This document shows, piece after piece, positions 8,922 through 18,519 of a stretch of 64,000 bases of DNA. The stretch spans positions 21,286-85,285 of the forward strand of contig JANPHP010000478.1 of assembly GCA_031424495.1 (NCBI GenBank). The letters are read 5' to 3'. This DNA is from JADKCL01 sp031424495. Lineage in GTDB: Bacteria; Bacteroidota; Bacteroidia; J057; JADKCL01. Position 1 is the stretch's first letter; each line of letters opens with the position of its first letter. The position numbers and the translations under genes were made by a program. The notes beneath the pieces are model-generated. The model did no database searches, was not told the origin of the DNA, and saw only the letters and a list, made by a program, of their open reading frames with translations.

Positions 8922-11198
8922 ATGAAAACCAAAATCCTTGTACTGGCCATCATTCTCACCCTTAGCCAATTACTCTCGGCGACGCCGACTATTACAAATT
9001 TGCAATTCCCGGCGACAGTTGGGAGATACCAGAAATTCGAAATCAACTTTGATCTCAATGCCTATTTCAACCCTTATGATGATGAGCAAATCGATCTTTG
9101 GGCGGAATTCAAGTCACCCTCTGGAAAGGACTTCAAGGTATTTGGATTTTATTTTGAGGGGTATGACAAATTGGATGATGGCGCTTTTACGTCCTATGAG
9201 CATTTAAATCCAAATGGGATGAATTCATGGAAAATCCGGTTTTCCCCCAACGAAACGGGTGCATGGACCTTCAAGATCAAAGGTATCGATGCAACCGGTG
9301 AGACCTCAGTTCCAGCCAGCGGCACTTACACGATGGCTGTGACTCCCACCGACGAAAAAGGATTCATCTCAAAAGCCAATGACCGTTATTTCAAATATGA
9401 CTCTGGTGAACCCTATTATCCGATTGGCGATTCCTATCCATGGTGGATTTGTGAGCCCTATCGCGCCCTGAGCAATGGACAAGAAAAAGGAACCAATATC
9501 ATGAAGCATTATTTGGATGGCATGCAGGCGAATGGCATCAACTACAATCGCTTCGAAATCAATCTATATGAGGGCCTGAGTATCATTGGGCGCGATTTTG
9601 TTTTGCAAAAGGCGTTTTACCACTACTACAATCAGCATGATGCTTGGCAACTCGACGAGATCATGGATTATGCTAAACAAAAAGAGATCAACTTCAACAT
9701 TGCCCTATTCACGGCCGGCAACATCGTCGACCATGGCCATTTCAACTACCTGGAACCCGAAACACAAACCTATGTATCGATTCCGGATACCAATTCGCAA
9801 GGCATTCCAGTTCTGGGATTTGCGCTTGGATGCTGGTCGCTTTTCAATCCCAGCAATCGGTACCAAGATCCTCGCTACCGTCCCACTTTTCCGGATAGTG
9901 TCGGCCTAAACGAAAACCGATACGACTATTTCACCAATCCAAAATCTATCCGTGCACAGAAAAAGTACTTCAAATATGTGGTCGCACGCTGGGGATACTG
10001 CACGAATCTGATGGGATTTGAATTGCTCGATGAAATGAGCATGGATCCTGCCATCAATGGAAACGATTTGGTGCCACACTATGCGCCTACTCCACCCGAC
10101 TTGCAACTGATTTACCGCGACTGGGTTGTGGCTCACTACGCCTACCTCAAATCCATAGACCCCAATCAGCACCTCATCTCAACTGGGCTTGGCAATGGCG
10201 GCGACACCATCTTGGCCAATGTCATCAACCCCGCGATGGACTTTGTCAATGTGCATTGGTACTTTGGTTATGGCCGACCAACTGACCGTGGATGGCTGAT
10301 CCCGGGTGAATATTCGTTTGCGGATGCAGTCGGCGGATGGGCAAAAACATACGACAAGCCGGTAGGAATCATGGAAATGAACTGGACCTACGACGGACTC
10401 ACGGAGGATCCCCGCTATTACGAAATGCACAACCTGATCTGGTCAGCACTGTTCAACGGCTCGATGGGATTGAGCGCCGTTTGGGCCCACGAAGTGGAGG
10501 TTTTGGGGCACAATGCCTTGTGGCAATATTTGGGTGTGAGCAATTTTGCCAAGACCCTGCCCCTACTCACCGAGCAGGATGTACCAATGCGCTTGCAGCA
10601 AAACGGACTGAAATGGGAATTTCTGCAAGACAATATCCACGACGAAATCCACGGACGCGTGCAGGACGAGAATTTCACATTTCTGGATCTGTATCGCGGG
10701 GGCTATCAGAACTACATCAATAACTGGAATTTTTCTGATCGACCGCCATTTAAGTCGCCCGACCATAGCAGTACTATCGCTGTGGATCGGCAAGGCAACT
10801 ACCGCGTGCGCTGGTACGATACGCAAACAGGCGCATTGCACAGTTCAGAAGAAGTCGCGACGGCGGATGGGCGACTTAAACTCACCATGCCGATGGACCT
10901 TTGCAACTCCACCTGGTCAGATGCCGCCTTCGCGGCCACTTTCGTGAGTGGGCAGCCATCCTTGCTGGTCTATCCAAATCCAAGTAGGGGCATATTCCAT
11001 GTCGAAATGAAGCATGACGCAGCCTTCGCTTACAGCTACCAGATTTTCTCTGCGACGGGAGCATTGGTGGCGCAGCAATCGATTGCCGCAGGAACCACAT
11101 CGTTCTCGGTGGACCTAAACGACTTCGCCGATGGAATCTACCACTTGGTGGTTTCCATCGGCGAGCAATCGTTTACAAAAAAATTGGTGAAGGAATAA
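8922..11198 (+). CDS. Secreted DUF5060 glycosidase-like protein with T9SS sorting domain
   Basis: Large extracellular protein (758 aa). A signal peptide (about 1-20) is followed by a DUF5060-type beta-sandwich (about 25-130). Next comes a TIM-barrel region of the glycoside hydrolase type (about 145-560) with segments such as YPIGDSYPWWI, GFELLDEMSMD and VGIMEMNW, whose acidic residues (ELLDE and MEMNW) are candidates for acid/base and nucleophile. The last 75 residues are a T9SS type A sorting domain beginning VYPNPSRG and ending TKKLVKE. DUF5060 domains commonly precede glycosidase barrels. The carbohydrate target cannot be read from the sequence. It is convergent with proS with a 3-base gap. 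Confidence 0.85.
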   Translation: MKTKILVLAIILTLSQLLSATPTITNLQFPATVGRYQKFEINFDLNAYFNPYDDEQIDLWAEFKSPSGKDFKVFGFYFEGYDKLDDGAFTSYEHLNPNGMNSWKIRFSPNETGAWTFKIKGIDATGETSVPASGTYTMAVTPTDEKGFISKANDRYFKYDSGEPYYPIGDSYPWWICEPYRALSNGQEKGTNIMKHYLDGMQANGINYNRFEINLYEGLSIIGRDFVLQKAFYHYYNQHDAWQLDEIMDYAKQKEINFNIALFTAGNIVDHGHFNYLEPETQTYVSIPDTNSQGIPVLGFALGCWSLFNPSNRYQDPRYRPTFPDSVGLNENRYDYFTNPKSIRAQKKYFKYVVARWGYCTNLMGFELLDEMSMDPAINGNDLVPHYAPTPPDLQLIYRDWVVAHYAYLKSIDPNQHLISTGLGNGGDTILANVINPAMDFVNVHWYFGYGRPTDRGWLIPGEYSFADAVGGWAKTYDKPVGIMEMNWTYDGLTEDPRYYEMHNLIWSALFNGSMGLSAVWAHEVEVLGHNALWQYLGVSNFAKTLPLLTEQDVPMRLQQNGLKWEFLQDNIHDEIHGRVQDENFTFLDLYRGGYQNYINNWNFSDRPPFKSPDHSSTIAVDRQGNYRVRWYDTQTGALHSSEEVATADGRLKLTMPMDLCNSTWSDAAFAATFVSGQPSLLVYPNPSRGIFHVEMKHDAAFAYSYQIFSATGALVAQQSIAAGTTSFSVDLNDFADGIYHLVVSIGEQSFTKKLVKE

Positions 11199-11201
11199 AC
11201 C

Positions 11202-12680
11202 TCAATAGGCCTTGGCAAAGATCACGCGCTGCTTGCTAGGCTTGCCGGAGTAAATGCATACGCCTGTCTCGTCGGCGCCTTCCAAAGGAATGCAGCGAAT
11301 CGTCGCCTTGGTCTCTTCCTTGATGGCATCGGCGGTCTCGCGTGTGCCATCCCAGTGGGCAAATACAAATCCGCCGCTGGCACTGTCGATCACTGCCTTG
11401 AAGGCTGCATAGTCGTCGACGGTGTGCAGATTGGCTGCACGGTGAGCCTTGGCGCGCTCAAACAGATTTTTTTGGATGTCGGCGAGCAGATTTTGCACGT
11501 AGGTGAGCGAGCCTTCCATCGGCACGCTTTCCTTGGTCTTGTTGTCCCGGCGGGCGATTTCCAACATCTTGTTTTGAAGGTCGCGCGCGCCGAGCACGAT
11601 GCGCACAGGAACGCCTTTGAGCTCCCATTCGGCAAATTTCCAGCCTGGGCGCTTGCTGTCGTCGTCGTCGACTTTTACGCGGATACCTGCGTCCTTGAGG
11701 TGGGCCTCCAAGTTCTTGACCGCCTTGGCGACGGCCTCTTTTTCCTCAGGCTTGTTGGCGAGGGGCACGATCACGACTTGGTAAGGCGCGACCGTCGGAG
11801 GCAGCACCAACCCTTCGTCATCGCTGTGGGCCATGATGAGGGCACCGACGAGTCGTGTTGAAACGCCCCAAGAAGTAGCCCAGACAAAATCGCGCTGATT
11901 TTGGGGATCCAAAAACGTCACTTCAAATGCCTTTGCAAAATTTTGGCCCAAGAAGTGGCTCGTGCCGGCCTGCAGGGCCTTGCCATCTTGCATCATCGCC
12001 TCGATACAGTAGGTGTCGACGGCGCCTGGGAACTTCTCATGCTCTGGCTTGATGCCTTTGATCACTGGAATTGCCAAAAACTCCTCGGCAAACTTCTCAT
12101 ACACGTCCAGCATTTTCATCGTTTCCTCTACCGCCTCGGCCTCGCTGGCGTGGGCGGTGTGGCCTTCTTGCCAGAGAAACTCTGCCGTGCGCAAGAAAAG
12201 GCGCGGCTTCATTTCCCAGCGCATGACGTTGGCCCATTGGTTGATGAGCAGCGGCAGGTCGCGGTAGCTTTGGATCCAATCTTTGTAGGTGTCCCAGATG
12301 ATCGTCTCTGAGGTCGGGCGAATGACATATTCTTCTTCCAACTTGGCCTCAGGATCGACCTCGACGCCAGTACCAGCAGCGTTGCGGCGCAGGCGGTGGT
12401 GGGTCACCACGGCACACTCCATCGCAAAGCCTTCGATATGGGCAGCCTCACGGCTGAGGAAGGATTTTGGAATGAGCAAGGGGAAGTAGGCATTGACGTG
12501 GCCTGTCGCCTTGAACATGCCGTCAAGCTGCGCTTGCATCTTTTCCCAGATGCTGTAACCGTAGGGCCTGATGACCATACAGCCCCTTGTGGGCGAGTTT
12601 TGGGCCAATTCGGCACGCTTGACGATCTCGATGTACCACTGTGAATAATCTTCGGCGCGAGTAGGAAGCTTTAGAGACAT
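11202..12680 (-). CDS. proS: Prolyl-tRNA synthetase (archaeal/eukaryotic type)
   Basis: Class II aminoacyl-tRNA synthetase charging tRNA-Pro. The translation matches the short ProRS form without the bacterial editing insertion, typical of Bacteroidota: motif 2 region RPTSETIIWDTYKDWI, the HTAH tetrapeptide after LWQEG, and motif 3 around STRLVGALIMAHSDDEG. An anticodon-binding domain and a C-terminal zinc-like region ending VIFAKAY follow. The start chosen is the ATG at 12680 (MSLKLPTRAEDY), giving 492 aa, the normal length. An in-frame extension to 12884 would add 68 residues with no resemblance to the family. Confidence 0.96.
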   Translation of the reverse strand: MSLKLPTRAEDYSQWYIEIVKRAELAQNSPTRGCMVIRPYGYSIWEKMQAQLDGMFKATGHVNAYFPLLIPKSFLSREAAHIEGFAMECAVVTHHRLRRNAAGTGVEVDPEAKLEEEYVIRPTSETIIWDTYKDWIQSYRDLPLLINQWANVMRWEMKPRLFLRTAEFLWQEGHTAHASEAEAVEETMKMLDVYEKFAEEFLAIPVIKGIKPEHEKFPGAVDTYCIEAMMQDGKALQAGTSHFLGQNFAKAFEVTFLDPQNQRDFVWATSWGVSTRLVGALIMAHSDDEGLVLPPTVAPYQVVIVPLANKPEEKEAVAKAVKNLEAHLKDAGIRVKVDDDDSKRPGWKFAEWELKGVPVRIVLGARDLQNKMLEIARRDNKTKESVPMEGSLTYVQNLLADIQKNLFERAKAHRAANLHTVDDYAAFKAVIDSASGGFVFAHWDGTRETADAIKEETKATIRCIPLEGADETGVCIYSGKPSKQRVIFAKAY

Positions 12681-12815
12681 GCTGGGGATTCTGGTATAAT
12701 TTTTGCTTAATTTTAAACTTAAGTGCCGATTGCGTAATTTTATGCACGGCGGCGGAAAGTGCGCCAAATTAAGCAGAATCGTAGAATCGTGAAAATTATA
12801 AATGAGGGAAGGGTT

Positions 12816-14267
12816 ATGAAAAAGTACATTGGAATGGCGATGCTCGCTACAATAGTGGCACTCACCAGTTGCACAGGTACCCACATGATCTCAGCCGGCA
12901 ATGAGGTCGACGATGTCTATTACAACAAAGAGGACCGTCGTGCCGACCAGGCCGCCGCAGACAAGGCACGCGCTCAAGCAGAGGCTGCGCGCGTCGATGA
13001 GCCGACCCAAGTCGTGCAAGAAGACCCTCAAAACACCAGCGATGGCAGTTATGACCAAGGATTGGCTGCCAAAAATGGCGAATCTGAAAGTTTAGCTCCC
13101 GGCAGCGGCTATGCCGATGACGACTATTATTATTCACGCCAAGTACGCCGATTCAACACCAGCAGCAGCATCAACAACAACATTTACAGCAACCGCAGCT
13201 GGAATTACTACGATCCCTACTATTCCTACGACCCCTACTACGCCATTGGCACCCCCACTTGGGGTTCCTACAGCAATAGCCCTTGGTGGTATGACCCCTA
13301 TTACTACAACGGTCCATCATACGCTTGGACCAGCAACTGGGGCGCTCCAGCTTATTCCTACTATCCCTCGCAGTATTTCTACAACCAGCCTTGGAATTAT
13401 AACTCCGGTTACGGCTACGGCAATGGCTATGGTAGCGGCTATGGTTATGGAGGATATGGCGGGTACGGTGGATACGGCGGATATGGTGGCTCAAATTACT
13501 ATGGCGGCGGCTATGGTGGTTATGGCGGATATGGGTATGCCAATGGCTACTGCGGCGCACCGGGCTATTATGGTGGCGGCACCAATTTTGGCAACGGTGT
13601 CAGCACCTCCAACAGCAACACCGTCATCGCACACCGCAACAATACATCCAGCTTGAATACCAGCGGTCGCCCAGGCAACCAGCCTGCGCTCCAAGCCGGC
13701 CAATCACGCCCCTATCAGGGCCAACCAACCGCCAACAACACGCCCACGACGCGCCCCATCAAGGATTACAACATCCAATCATCGAATCCCAACGTGGATC
13801 CAGGTCGTGCTGCCTACACGCGCCCCGTGTACAACAATGGCAATGCAGGCTCCAAGCCCGCAACGATGCCTTATGAAAATAACAGCCGTCCGACCTTCAA
13901 CAACACCGATGCTTCGCCTACGTTGAACAACGGCAATTCCCGCCCGACATTCAACAACGGAAATACCCGCCCTACGGAAAGCTATACGCGTCCAACGGAA
14001 AGCAATACCCGCCCCAGCATCAACAACGGCAACGGCCGCCCTGTGGAAAACAACAGCCGCCCGAGCATCAACAACGGTAACAGCCGCCCGGTGGAAAACA
14101 GCCGCCCGAGCAATGACAGCTACAGCCGTCCGCGCAACGACAGCTATAGCCAGCCATCGCGCAACTATGAGTCGGCCCCGGCGCCTCGCCCCTCCTACTC
14201 TGCCCCATCGATGTCTTCACCCTCGCAAAGCCGCCCTAGCGGTGGCAGTGCACCAAGACAGCGCTAA
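12816..14267 (+). CDS. Tyr/Gly/Asn-rich repetitive lipoprotein
   Basis: Lipoprotein of 483 aa starting at the ATG at 12816, which follows a purine-rich GGGAAGGG. The lipobox LTSC is near residue 18. After an acidic Ala-rich stretch there is a low-complexity Tyr/Asn/Ser/Gly region with repeats of GGYG (about residues 195-255). The C-terminal third is built of short repeats containing SRP and INNGN separated by Asn and Ser. It has no catalytic motif and looks like an extended surface or envelope polymer. It lies 12 bases before the OmpP1/FadL-like gene, so the two probably form an operon and may work together at the outer membrane. Function unknown. Confidence 0.75.
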   Translation: MKKYIGMAMLATIVALTSCTGTHMISAGNEVDDVYYNKEDRRADQAAADKARAQAEAARVDEPTQVVQEDPQNTSDGSYDQGLAAKNGESESLAPGSGYADDDYYYSRQVRRFNTSSSINNNIYSNRSWNYYDPYYSYDPYYAIGTPTWGSYSNSPWWYDPYYYNGPSYAWTSNWGAPAYSYYPSQYFYNQPWNYNSGYGYGNGYGSGYGYGGYGGYGGYGGYGGSNYYGGGYGGYGGYGYANGYCGAPGYYGGGTNFGNGVSTSNSNTVIAHRNNTSSLNTSGRPGNQPALQAGQSRPYQGQPTANNTPTTRPIKDYNIQSSNPNVDPGRAAYTRPVYNNGNAGSKPATMPYENNSRPTFNNTDASPTLNNGNSRPTFNNGNTRPTESYTRPTESNTRPSINNGNGRPVENNSRPSINNGNSRPVENSRPSNDSYSRPRNDSYSQPSRNYESAPAPRPSYSAPSMSSPSQSRPSGGSAPRQR

Positions 14268-14279
14268 TCCTCGTTTCAC

Positions 14280-15869
14280 ATGCGAAAAAGTCGTCTTGCC
14301 CTCGGGCTCTCAATAGCCATGCTTTGCCTTGGCGGATATGCATCTGCTCAAAATGAGCTTGATGCCTACCGCTACATGACACCGACCCCGATCGGTACAG
14401 CCCGCTCCATTGGCTTGGCAGGCGCATTTTCAGCAGTTGGGGCAGATTTTTCGTCGGCCTCGCTCAATCCTGCAGGACTAGGGCTTTACCACAAGTCAGA
14501 GTTTATGGTGACGCCTGCGGTGAGGCTCATACACAACACGAGCAGCTACCTCGATGCGACGGTGGAAAAGAACTATGGCAGATTTGGCTTCAGCAATGTC
14601 GGCTATGTCTTTTCTGATCGCGTCGCCAAGTGGAACCGCGAAACGCGCACGCGCGAAGAGGCCACCAAGGGATTGAAGTCTTATTCATTTTCGATAGGCT
14701 TCAATCAGATCGCGCAATTGGGCCGCAATACGCATGTCGCTGCTTACAATAATAGTAGCAGCATTACCCAGTATTTTGCTGCACAGGCAAATGGCATGTC
14801 GATCTCAGAAATCGAAGCCGACAATGGCTATGCTGGGCAAGCATGGTGGGCCTACGCGATCGATACATCAGGTACCGAGGGCAATTACATCGGCGCTGCG
14901 AATGGCGGACAGGTTCAGCAAGACGTGACGATCAGCGAGGTCGGCCGCATCAACGAGTGGACGGTAGGATTTGCCGCAAACGTCGACGACAAACTCTATT
15001 TTGGAGGCACGATCGGCATCCAAGATCTCAAATACCAGCAAGAAATGGTTTTTGAGGAAAAGGATATCAATAATGTACACAATTCTTGGGCAAACGACAG
15101 CACGCCCTACACCTCTAGCACATTCACGACTGGATTTGCAGCCAAAGGTACTGGCTTCAACCTAAGGCTGGGCGTGATCGCCAAGCCTACAGACTGGCTA
15201 CGGGTAGGCCTGAGCGTCGCAACGCCCACGGCTGTCGCGAGTACCGACCGCTACTACAGCTCCATCGTGGGCTACCTCGATGGCAGCGTTAATCCTGAAA
15301 GCAATACCGTGCCCGACGGTGCGTTCAGCTACAACCTCACGACGCCCTTCAAGGTCACCTTGGGGGGCATGGCATTGTTTGGGAAGCGAGGCTTTGTCTC
15401 GGCGGACTTTGACTACACCGACTACACGACTGCGAAGTTCAAGACCAGCGTAGGCCCAGGCAGCTCCTATTACTATAGCTTCAACACGGAAAACAAGGCC
15501 ATTCGGGACCTTTTTTCAGGCGCTTACAACCTGCGCGTGGGTGGCGAGCTGCGCTTCGGACCAGGTAGGGCACGGGCAGGATTTGGGCACTATGGCTCGA
15601 TTCTCAAAAAAGACTACTTGAATTATTTTGTCTTTCCAGTGGATCCAGTATCGCCTGTTGTCGGAAAATTACGTGGCGGCAAACAACTTTTTTCGCTGGG
15701 ACTTGGAATTAAGCAAAAATCCTGTTACCTTGACCTTGCATTCACACATGAAGTGTCTGCGGATCGGCGATTGCTCTATACTTTGATTGATCCCACCGCA
15801 TATTCACCAGAGTTGATTAATCGTTTGTCTTCGAATAATGTATATATGACGATAGGATTTACCTTTTAA
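14280..15869 (+). CDS. OmpP1/FadL-like outer-membrane beta-barrel protein
   Basis: Outer-membrane protein of 529 aa with a cleavable signal ending near ASAQN. The segment after it, with TARSIGLAGAFSAVGADFSSASLNPAGLG, is the N-terminal hatch of Bacteroidota OmpP1/FadL/TodX-type transporters, often annotated as hemin receptor. The remainder alternates aromatic-rich strands expected of a barrel, ending in the C-terminal aromatic strand NVYMTIGFTF. Transport of a hydrophobic small molecule is the family role; the ligand is unknown. It is probably cotranscribed with the repetitive lipoprotein upstream. Confidence 0.82.
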   Translation: MRKSRLALGLSIAMLCLGGYASAQNELDAYRYMTPTPIGTARSIGLAGAFSAVGADFSSASLNPAGLGLYHKSEFMVTPAVRLIHNTSSYLDATVEKNYGRFGFSNVGYVFSDRVAKWNRETRTREEATKGLKSYSFSIGFNQIAQLGRNTHVAAYNNSSSITQYFAAQANGMSISEIEADNGYAGQAWWAYAIDTSGTEGNYIGAANGGQVQQDVTISEVGRINEWTVGFAANVDDKLYFGGTIGIQDLKYQQEMVFEEKDINNVHNSWANDSTPYTSSTFTTGFAAKGTGFNLRLGVIAKPTDWLRVGLSVATPTAVASTDRYYSSIVGYLDGSVNPESNTVPDGAFSYNLTTPFKVTLGGMALFGKRGFVSADFDYTDYTTAKFKTSVGPGSSYYYSFNTENKAIRDLFSGAYNLRVGGELRFGPGRARAGFGHYGSILKKDYLNYFVFPVDPVSPVVGKLRGGKQLFSLGLGIKQKSCYLDLAFTHEVSADRRLLYTLIDPTAYSPELINRLSSNNVYMTIGFTF

Positions 15870-15940
15870 TTCATTGATTTTTAGCTTAAAAGGTTCGCAT
15901 GAATGATCTCTACCTTTAGTTTCAAGTTAGAAGAACTTTA

Positions 15941-15947
15941 AAGGAGG
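15941..15947 (+). promoter_or_regulatory. Strong Shine-Dalgarno sequence
   Basis: AAGGAGG ends eight bases before the ATG at 15956. This is a near-perfect anti-16S match at ideal spacing, uncommon in Bacteroidota, where most genes here lack such a site. It fixes the start of the small gene. Confidence 0.8.
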
Positions 15948-15955
15948 GTTTTAAA

Positions 15956-16210
15956 ATGAGTAATCCAATTCGTCAGATCTTGCCCGATGATCTGTTTCGT
16001 ATGCTGCTTGATCTCAATTTGATCAATCGTAAAGTCTTGCGCGACTTCGAGATCAAACGCGAGTACAAAATGATGCGTCGCAGAGGCCTGAAATCGCAAG
16101 AAGCCATCGATGCCTTGCTCGCTGCCTATCCCTATCTGCAATTTGACACGGTGCGCAAGATCATCTATTCGATCAGGCTCCCCGAGGAAATCGCTGTCAT
16201 GGCCGACTAA
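15956..16210 (+). CDS. Small conserved helical protein
   Basis: Protein of 84 aa with no signal peptide and an almost wholly helical, charged sequence. The segment from FEIKREYKMMRRRGLKSQEAIDAL resembles a DNA- or RNA-binding helical bundle, but I cannot assign a family. The start is strongly supported by the AAGGAGG site. It is a single gene, convergent with the methyltransferase gene at 16449. High expression is suggested by the ribosome-binding site. Function unknown. Confidence 0.75.
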   Translation: MSNPIRQILPDDLFRMLLDLNLINRKVLRDFEIKREYKMMRRRGLKSQEAIDALLAAYPYLQFDTVRKIIYSIRLPEEIAVMAD

Positions 16211-16448
16211 AATCGCCATTCGAGCAGGCCGATAGGGTATGTGAAGCAAAACAAGAATTATTTTTCCGTGGTCGAATCTCCCCGAGATGCTGGATATACC
16301 CCGCATCTTGGGGCGGAATCGTCTCCTGAAAATCGCACCGATGACAGACACGCAATTGCACAATGTCACGGGTCTGGCAAACTACCGACCAAAACAGTGC
16401 AAAAATAATTGCACCATTTTCATCAACTGACGAGGGATTGAAGCATCC

Positions 16449-17615
16449 TCAGCTCACGTGCAGGCACAGGCCCTTGAGGTATTCGCCTTCGGGATGATAG
16501 ATGCTGATCGGGTGATCGGCAGCTTGGCTCATTTGATGCACAATACGCACTTCGCGCCCAGCATCCGCCGCCGCGCCAAAAACGATCTTGCGAAACAGGT
16601 CTGCAGAGATATGCTGCGAGCAGGAGTAGGTAAACAACAATCCACCGGATGCGATTTTTTGCATGGCCTTGAGATTGATTTCCTTGTAGCCTCGGGCCGC
16701 TTTTTGCACGGTGCTGATGTGCTTGGTGAATGCAGGCGGGTCCAAAATGATCAAATCATAGGCGTCTGCAGGCATCTCTTGGAGAAATTTAAAGGCGTCT
16801 GCCTTGATCGCATGGTGATTGGGCTGCTCACCAAAGTTGAGCTCGATGTTGCGGGTCGCCAAGTCGGCTGCCGCTGCTGAGATATCGACAGAGTCCACGC
16901 TCGCAGCCCCGCCCGCAATGGCATAGACTGAAAAAGCGCCACTGTAGGAAAATGCATTCAACACCCTGCGGCCCTTGGACATGGACCCGAGCAATGCACG
17001 GTTGTCGCGCTGATCGAGGAAGAAGCCCGTTTTTTGGCCCGTGGCAATGTCCACGTAAAAAGAAAGCCCATTTTCCTGAAAGGTGCGCTCTTGCTCCTGT
17101 CCGATGATCCACTTGCCTTCGCCCTCTTCCTTGGTCTCGGTGCGCAGGTACAGGTGCTGCACGCCCAATTCCTTTTGGAGAAAGCCCTGGATCGCAGCCG
17201 TGAGGTGGGCCGTGCCGACCGTGCGCAATTGCACCGAGGCTGCGTCGGCATACAGGTCGATGATCACGCCTGGCAGGCTGTCGCCTTCGGCATGCACCAA
17301 TCGGAAGCCTGTATTTGCGTTCAAGTCGAGGATTTCGCGCCGGTAAGCCAACGCCTTGCCCAGCTTGCCTTCCCAATAAGCCGCCTCAATCGCAGGCTGC
17401 TCCTTGCCAAATGAAAACATGCGGCAAATCAAGGTCGACTGCGGGGCGTAGTGCCCCAAACCCAAGACCTCGCCTTCGTTGTCGCAGACTGCGACGATGG
17501 CGCCATCCCCGACTTTGGCGGGCCGCTCCTTGACCGCCCCTGAATAGATCCATGGGTGGCGATTGCGTGCAGACCGATCACGGCCCGATTTGAGGACAAG
17601 GCGGGGATAATCCAT
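16449..17615 (-). CDS. Class I SAM-dependent rRNA methyltransferase, RlmI-like
   Basis: Protein of 388 aa with an N-terminal PUA domain (about 1-75; HPWIYSGAV) and a Rossmann methyltransferase. Motif I is LNAFSYSGAFSVYA. The motif IV catalytic region is LDPPAF, and the later YSCS carries a cysteine positioned as in m5C methyltransferases. This matches the RlmI family, which methylates C1962 of 23S rRNA in E. coli. It is the last gene of the minus-strand run gcvT-comB-methyltransferase, 36 bases after comB. Confidence 0.88.
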   Translation of the reverse strand: MDYPRLVLKSGRDRSARNRHPWIYSGAVKERPAKVGDGAIVAVCDNEGEVLGLGHYAPQSTLICRMFSFGKEQPAIEAAYWEGKLGKALAYRREILDLNANTGFRLVHAEGDSLPGVIIDLYADAASVQLRTVGTAHLTAAIQGFLQKELGVQHLYLRTETKEEGEGKWIIGQEQERTFQENGLSFYVDIATGQKTGFFLDQRDNRALLGSMSKGRRVLNAFSYSGAFSVYAIAGGAASVDSVDISAAAADLATRNIELNFGEQPNHHAIKADAFKFLQEMPADAYDLIILDPPAFTKHISTVQKAARGYKEINLKAMQKIASGGLLFTYSCSQHISADLFRKIVFGAAADAGREVRIVHQMSQAADHPISIYHPEGEYLKGLCLHVS

Positions 17616-17651
17616 GTTGTGAGTGGCGCCCGATGGCCCGGCGCAAAGGCG

Positions 17652-18497
17652 TTACTTGCTGTTGAGTGATTCGGGATTGGTTTGGGCAGCCGCATCGGCG
17701 GCACGCTGCTCGGCCTGCTTTTTGGCTTTGCGCTCAAACTCTTGGACATAGGGCGAGTTGATTTCCACCAGATGGTCGCCATACAACTTGGGCACGACAG
17801 GATGTGTGTCGCGGCGCAAGGCATATTTTACATCATTTTGGATCTGCAACTTGTGAAAGAGGCGGTTGAAGTGGGAGCTACTGCGGATGAAGTAACGTTT
17901 GCGGCGATTGGCTGAGCGGTACAAGGTCTCCGCGATCAGAGCAGTATCTTCATAAAGCCTAAAATAAGGTCGCAGCCTGAAAACCATGGCTCCTGCAAAA
18001 ATCGTGTCTTCGAGGTTGGGCTTGTCTTTCCAACCGGAGCATACGAGCACAATGTTTTCGTTGCGCTCGATGAGGTAATTGGTGAGTGCAGTCAGATTGG
18101 GGAATGCACCGACCACGATCTCCATTGCATTGAGGGTCACGGCAGCTTGGATGGCCTTGGTACCGTTGGTGGTGGTCATCACGATGTCTTTGCCCCTTAT
18201 TTCTTCGCCCATGAAGGAAAAAGGGGAATTGCCGAAATCAAAGCCTTCGACCTGCTCGCCATCGCGTTCGCCAGCTGTGAGGAATCCTTTGCGCTTGTAC
18301 TCCAGGCCTTCCTCGGTCGTGAGTACAGGGATCATCGAACGCACACCGTGGCCGAATGCAACGCACATGCTCGTGGTCGCACGCAACACGTCGATGACGA
18401 CGACAATTGCATTTTCCAACTCAAAATGGTCGATCAGTGCTGGACTGATGCATACACCGACCCATTTCTTAGACTTGTCAACTTTGAAGGGCCTCAT
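17652..18497 (-). CDS. comB: 2-phosphosulfolactate phosphatase family protein (ComB)
   Basis: Protein of 281 aa of the ComB family, Mg-dependent phosphatases converting 2-phosphosulfolactate to sulfolactate. Family motifs are intact: VVVIDVLRATTSM, GFDFGNSPF, MTTTNGTKA and LVCSGWKD near the active site. In Bacteroidota this could feed sulfonate metabolism such as sulfonolipid precursors, but that is inference, as no other sulfonate gene is nearby. It sits between gcvT (22-base gap) and the rRNA methyltransferase gene. The C-terminal 30 residues are an Ala/Glu-rich tail. Confidence 0.88.
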   Translation of the reverse strand: MRPFKVDKSKKWVGVCISPALIDHFELENAIVVVIDVLRATTSMCVAFGHGVRSMIPVLTTEEGLEYKRKGFLTAGERDGEQVEGFDFGNSPFSFMGEEIRGKDIVMTTTNGTKAIQAAVTLNAMEIVVGAFPNLTALTNYLIERNENIVLVCSGWKDKPNLEDTIFAGAMVFRLRPYFRLYEDTALIAETLYRSANRRKRYFIRSSSHFNRLFHKLQIQNDVKYALRRDTHPVVPKLYGDHLVEINSPYVQEFERKAKKQAEQRAADAAAQTNPESLNSK

Positions 18498-18519
18498 AAT
18501 CTATACTGCTGAAAAATAA

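Noticed and set aside
13171..13560. Minus-strand His/Ser/Arg-rich frame opposite the repetitive lipoprotein
   Set aside because: Its composition is simply the complement of the Tyr/Gly repeat.
15938..16369. A 143-codon minus-strand frame opposite the small SD-led gene
   Set aside because: The plus-strand gene has a strong ribosome-binding site and a protein-like sequence; the antisense frame has neither.
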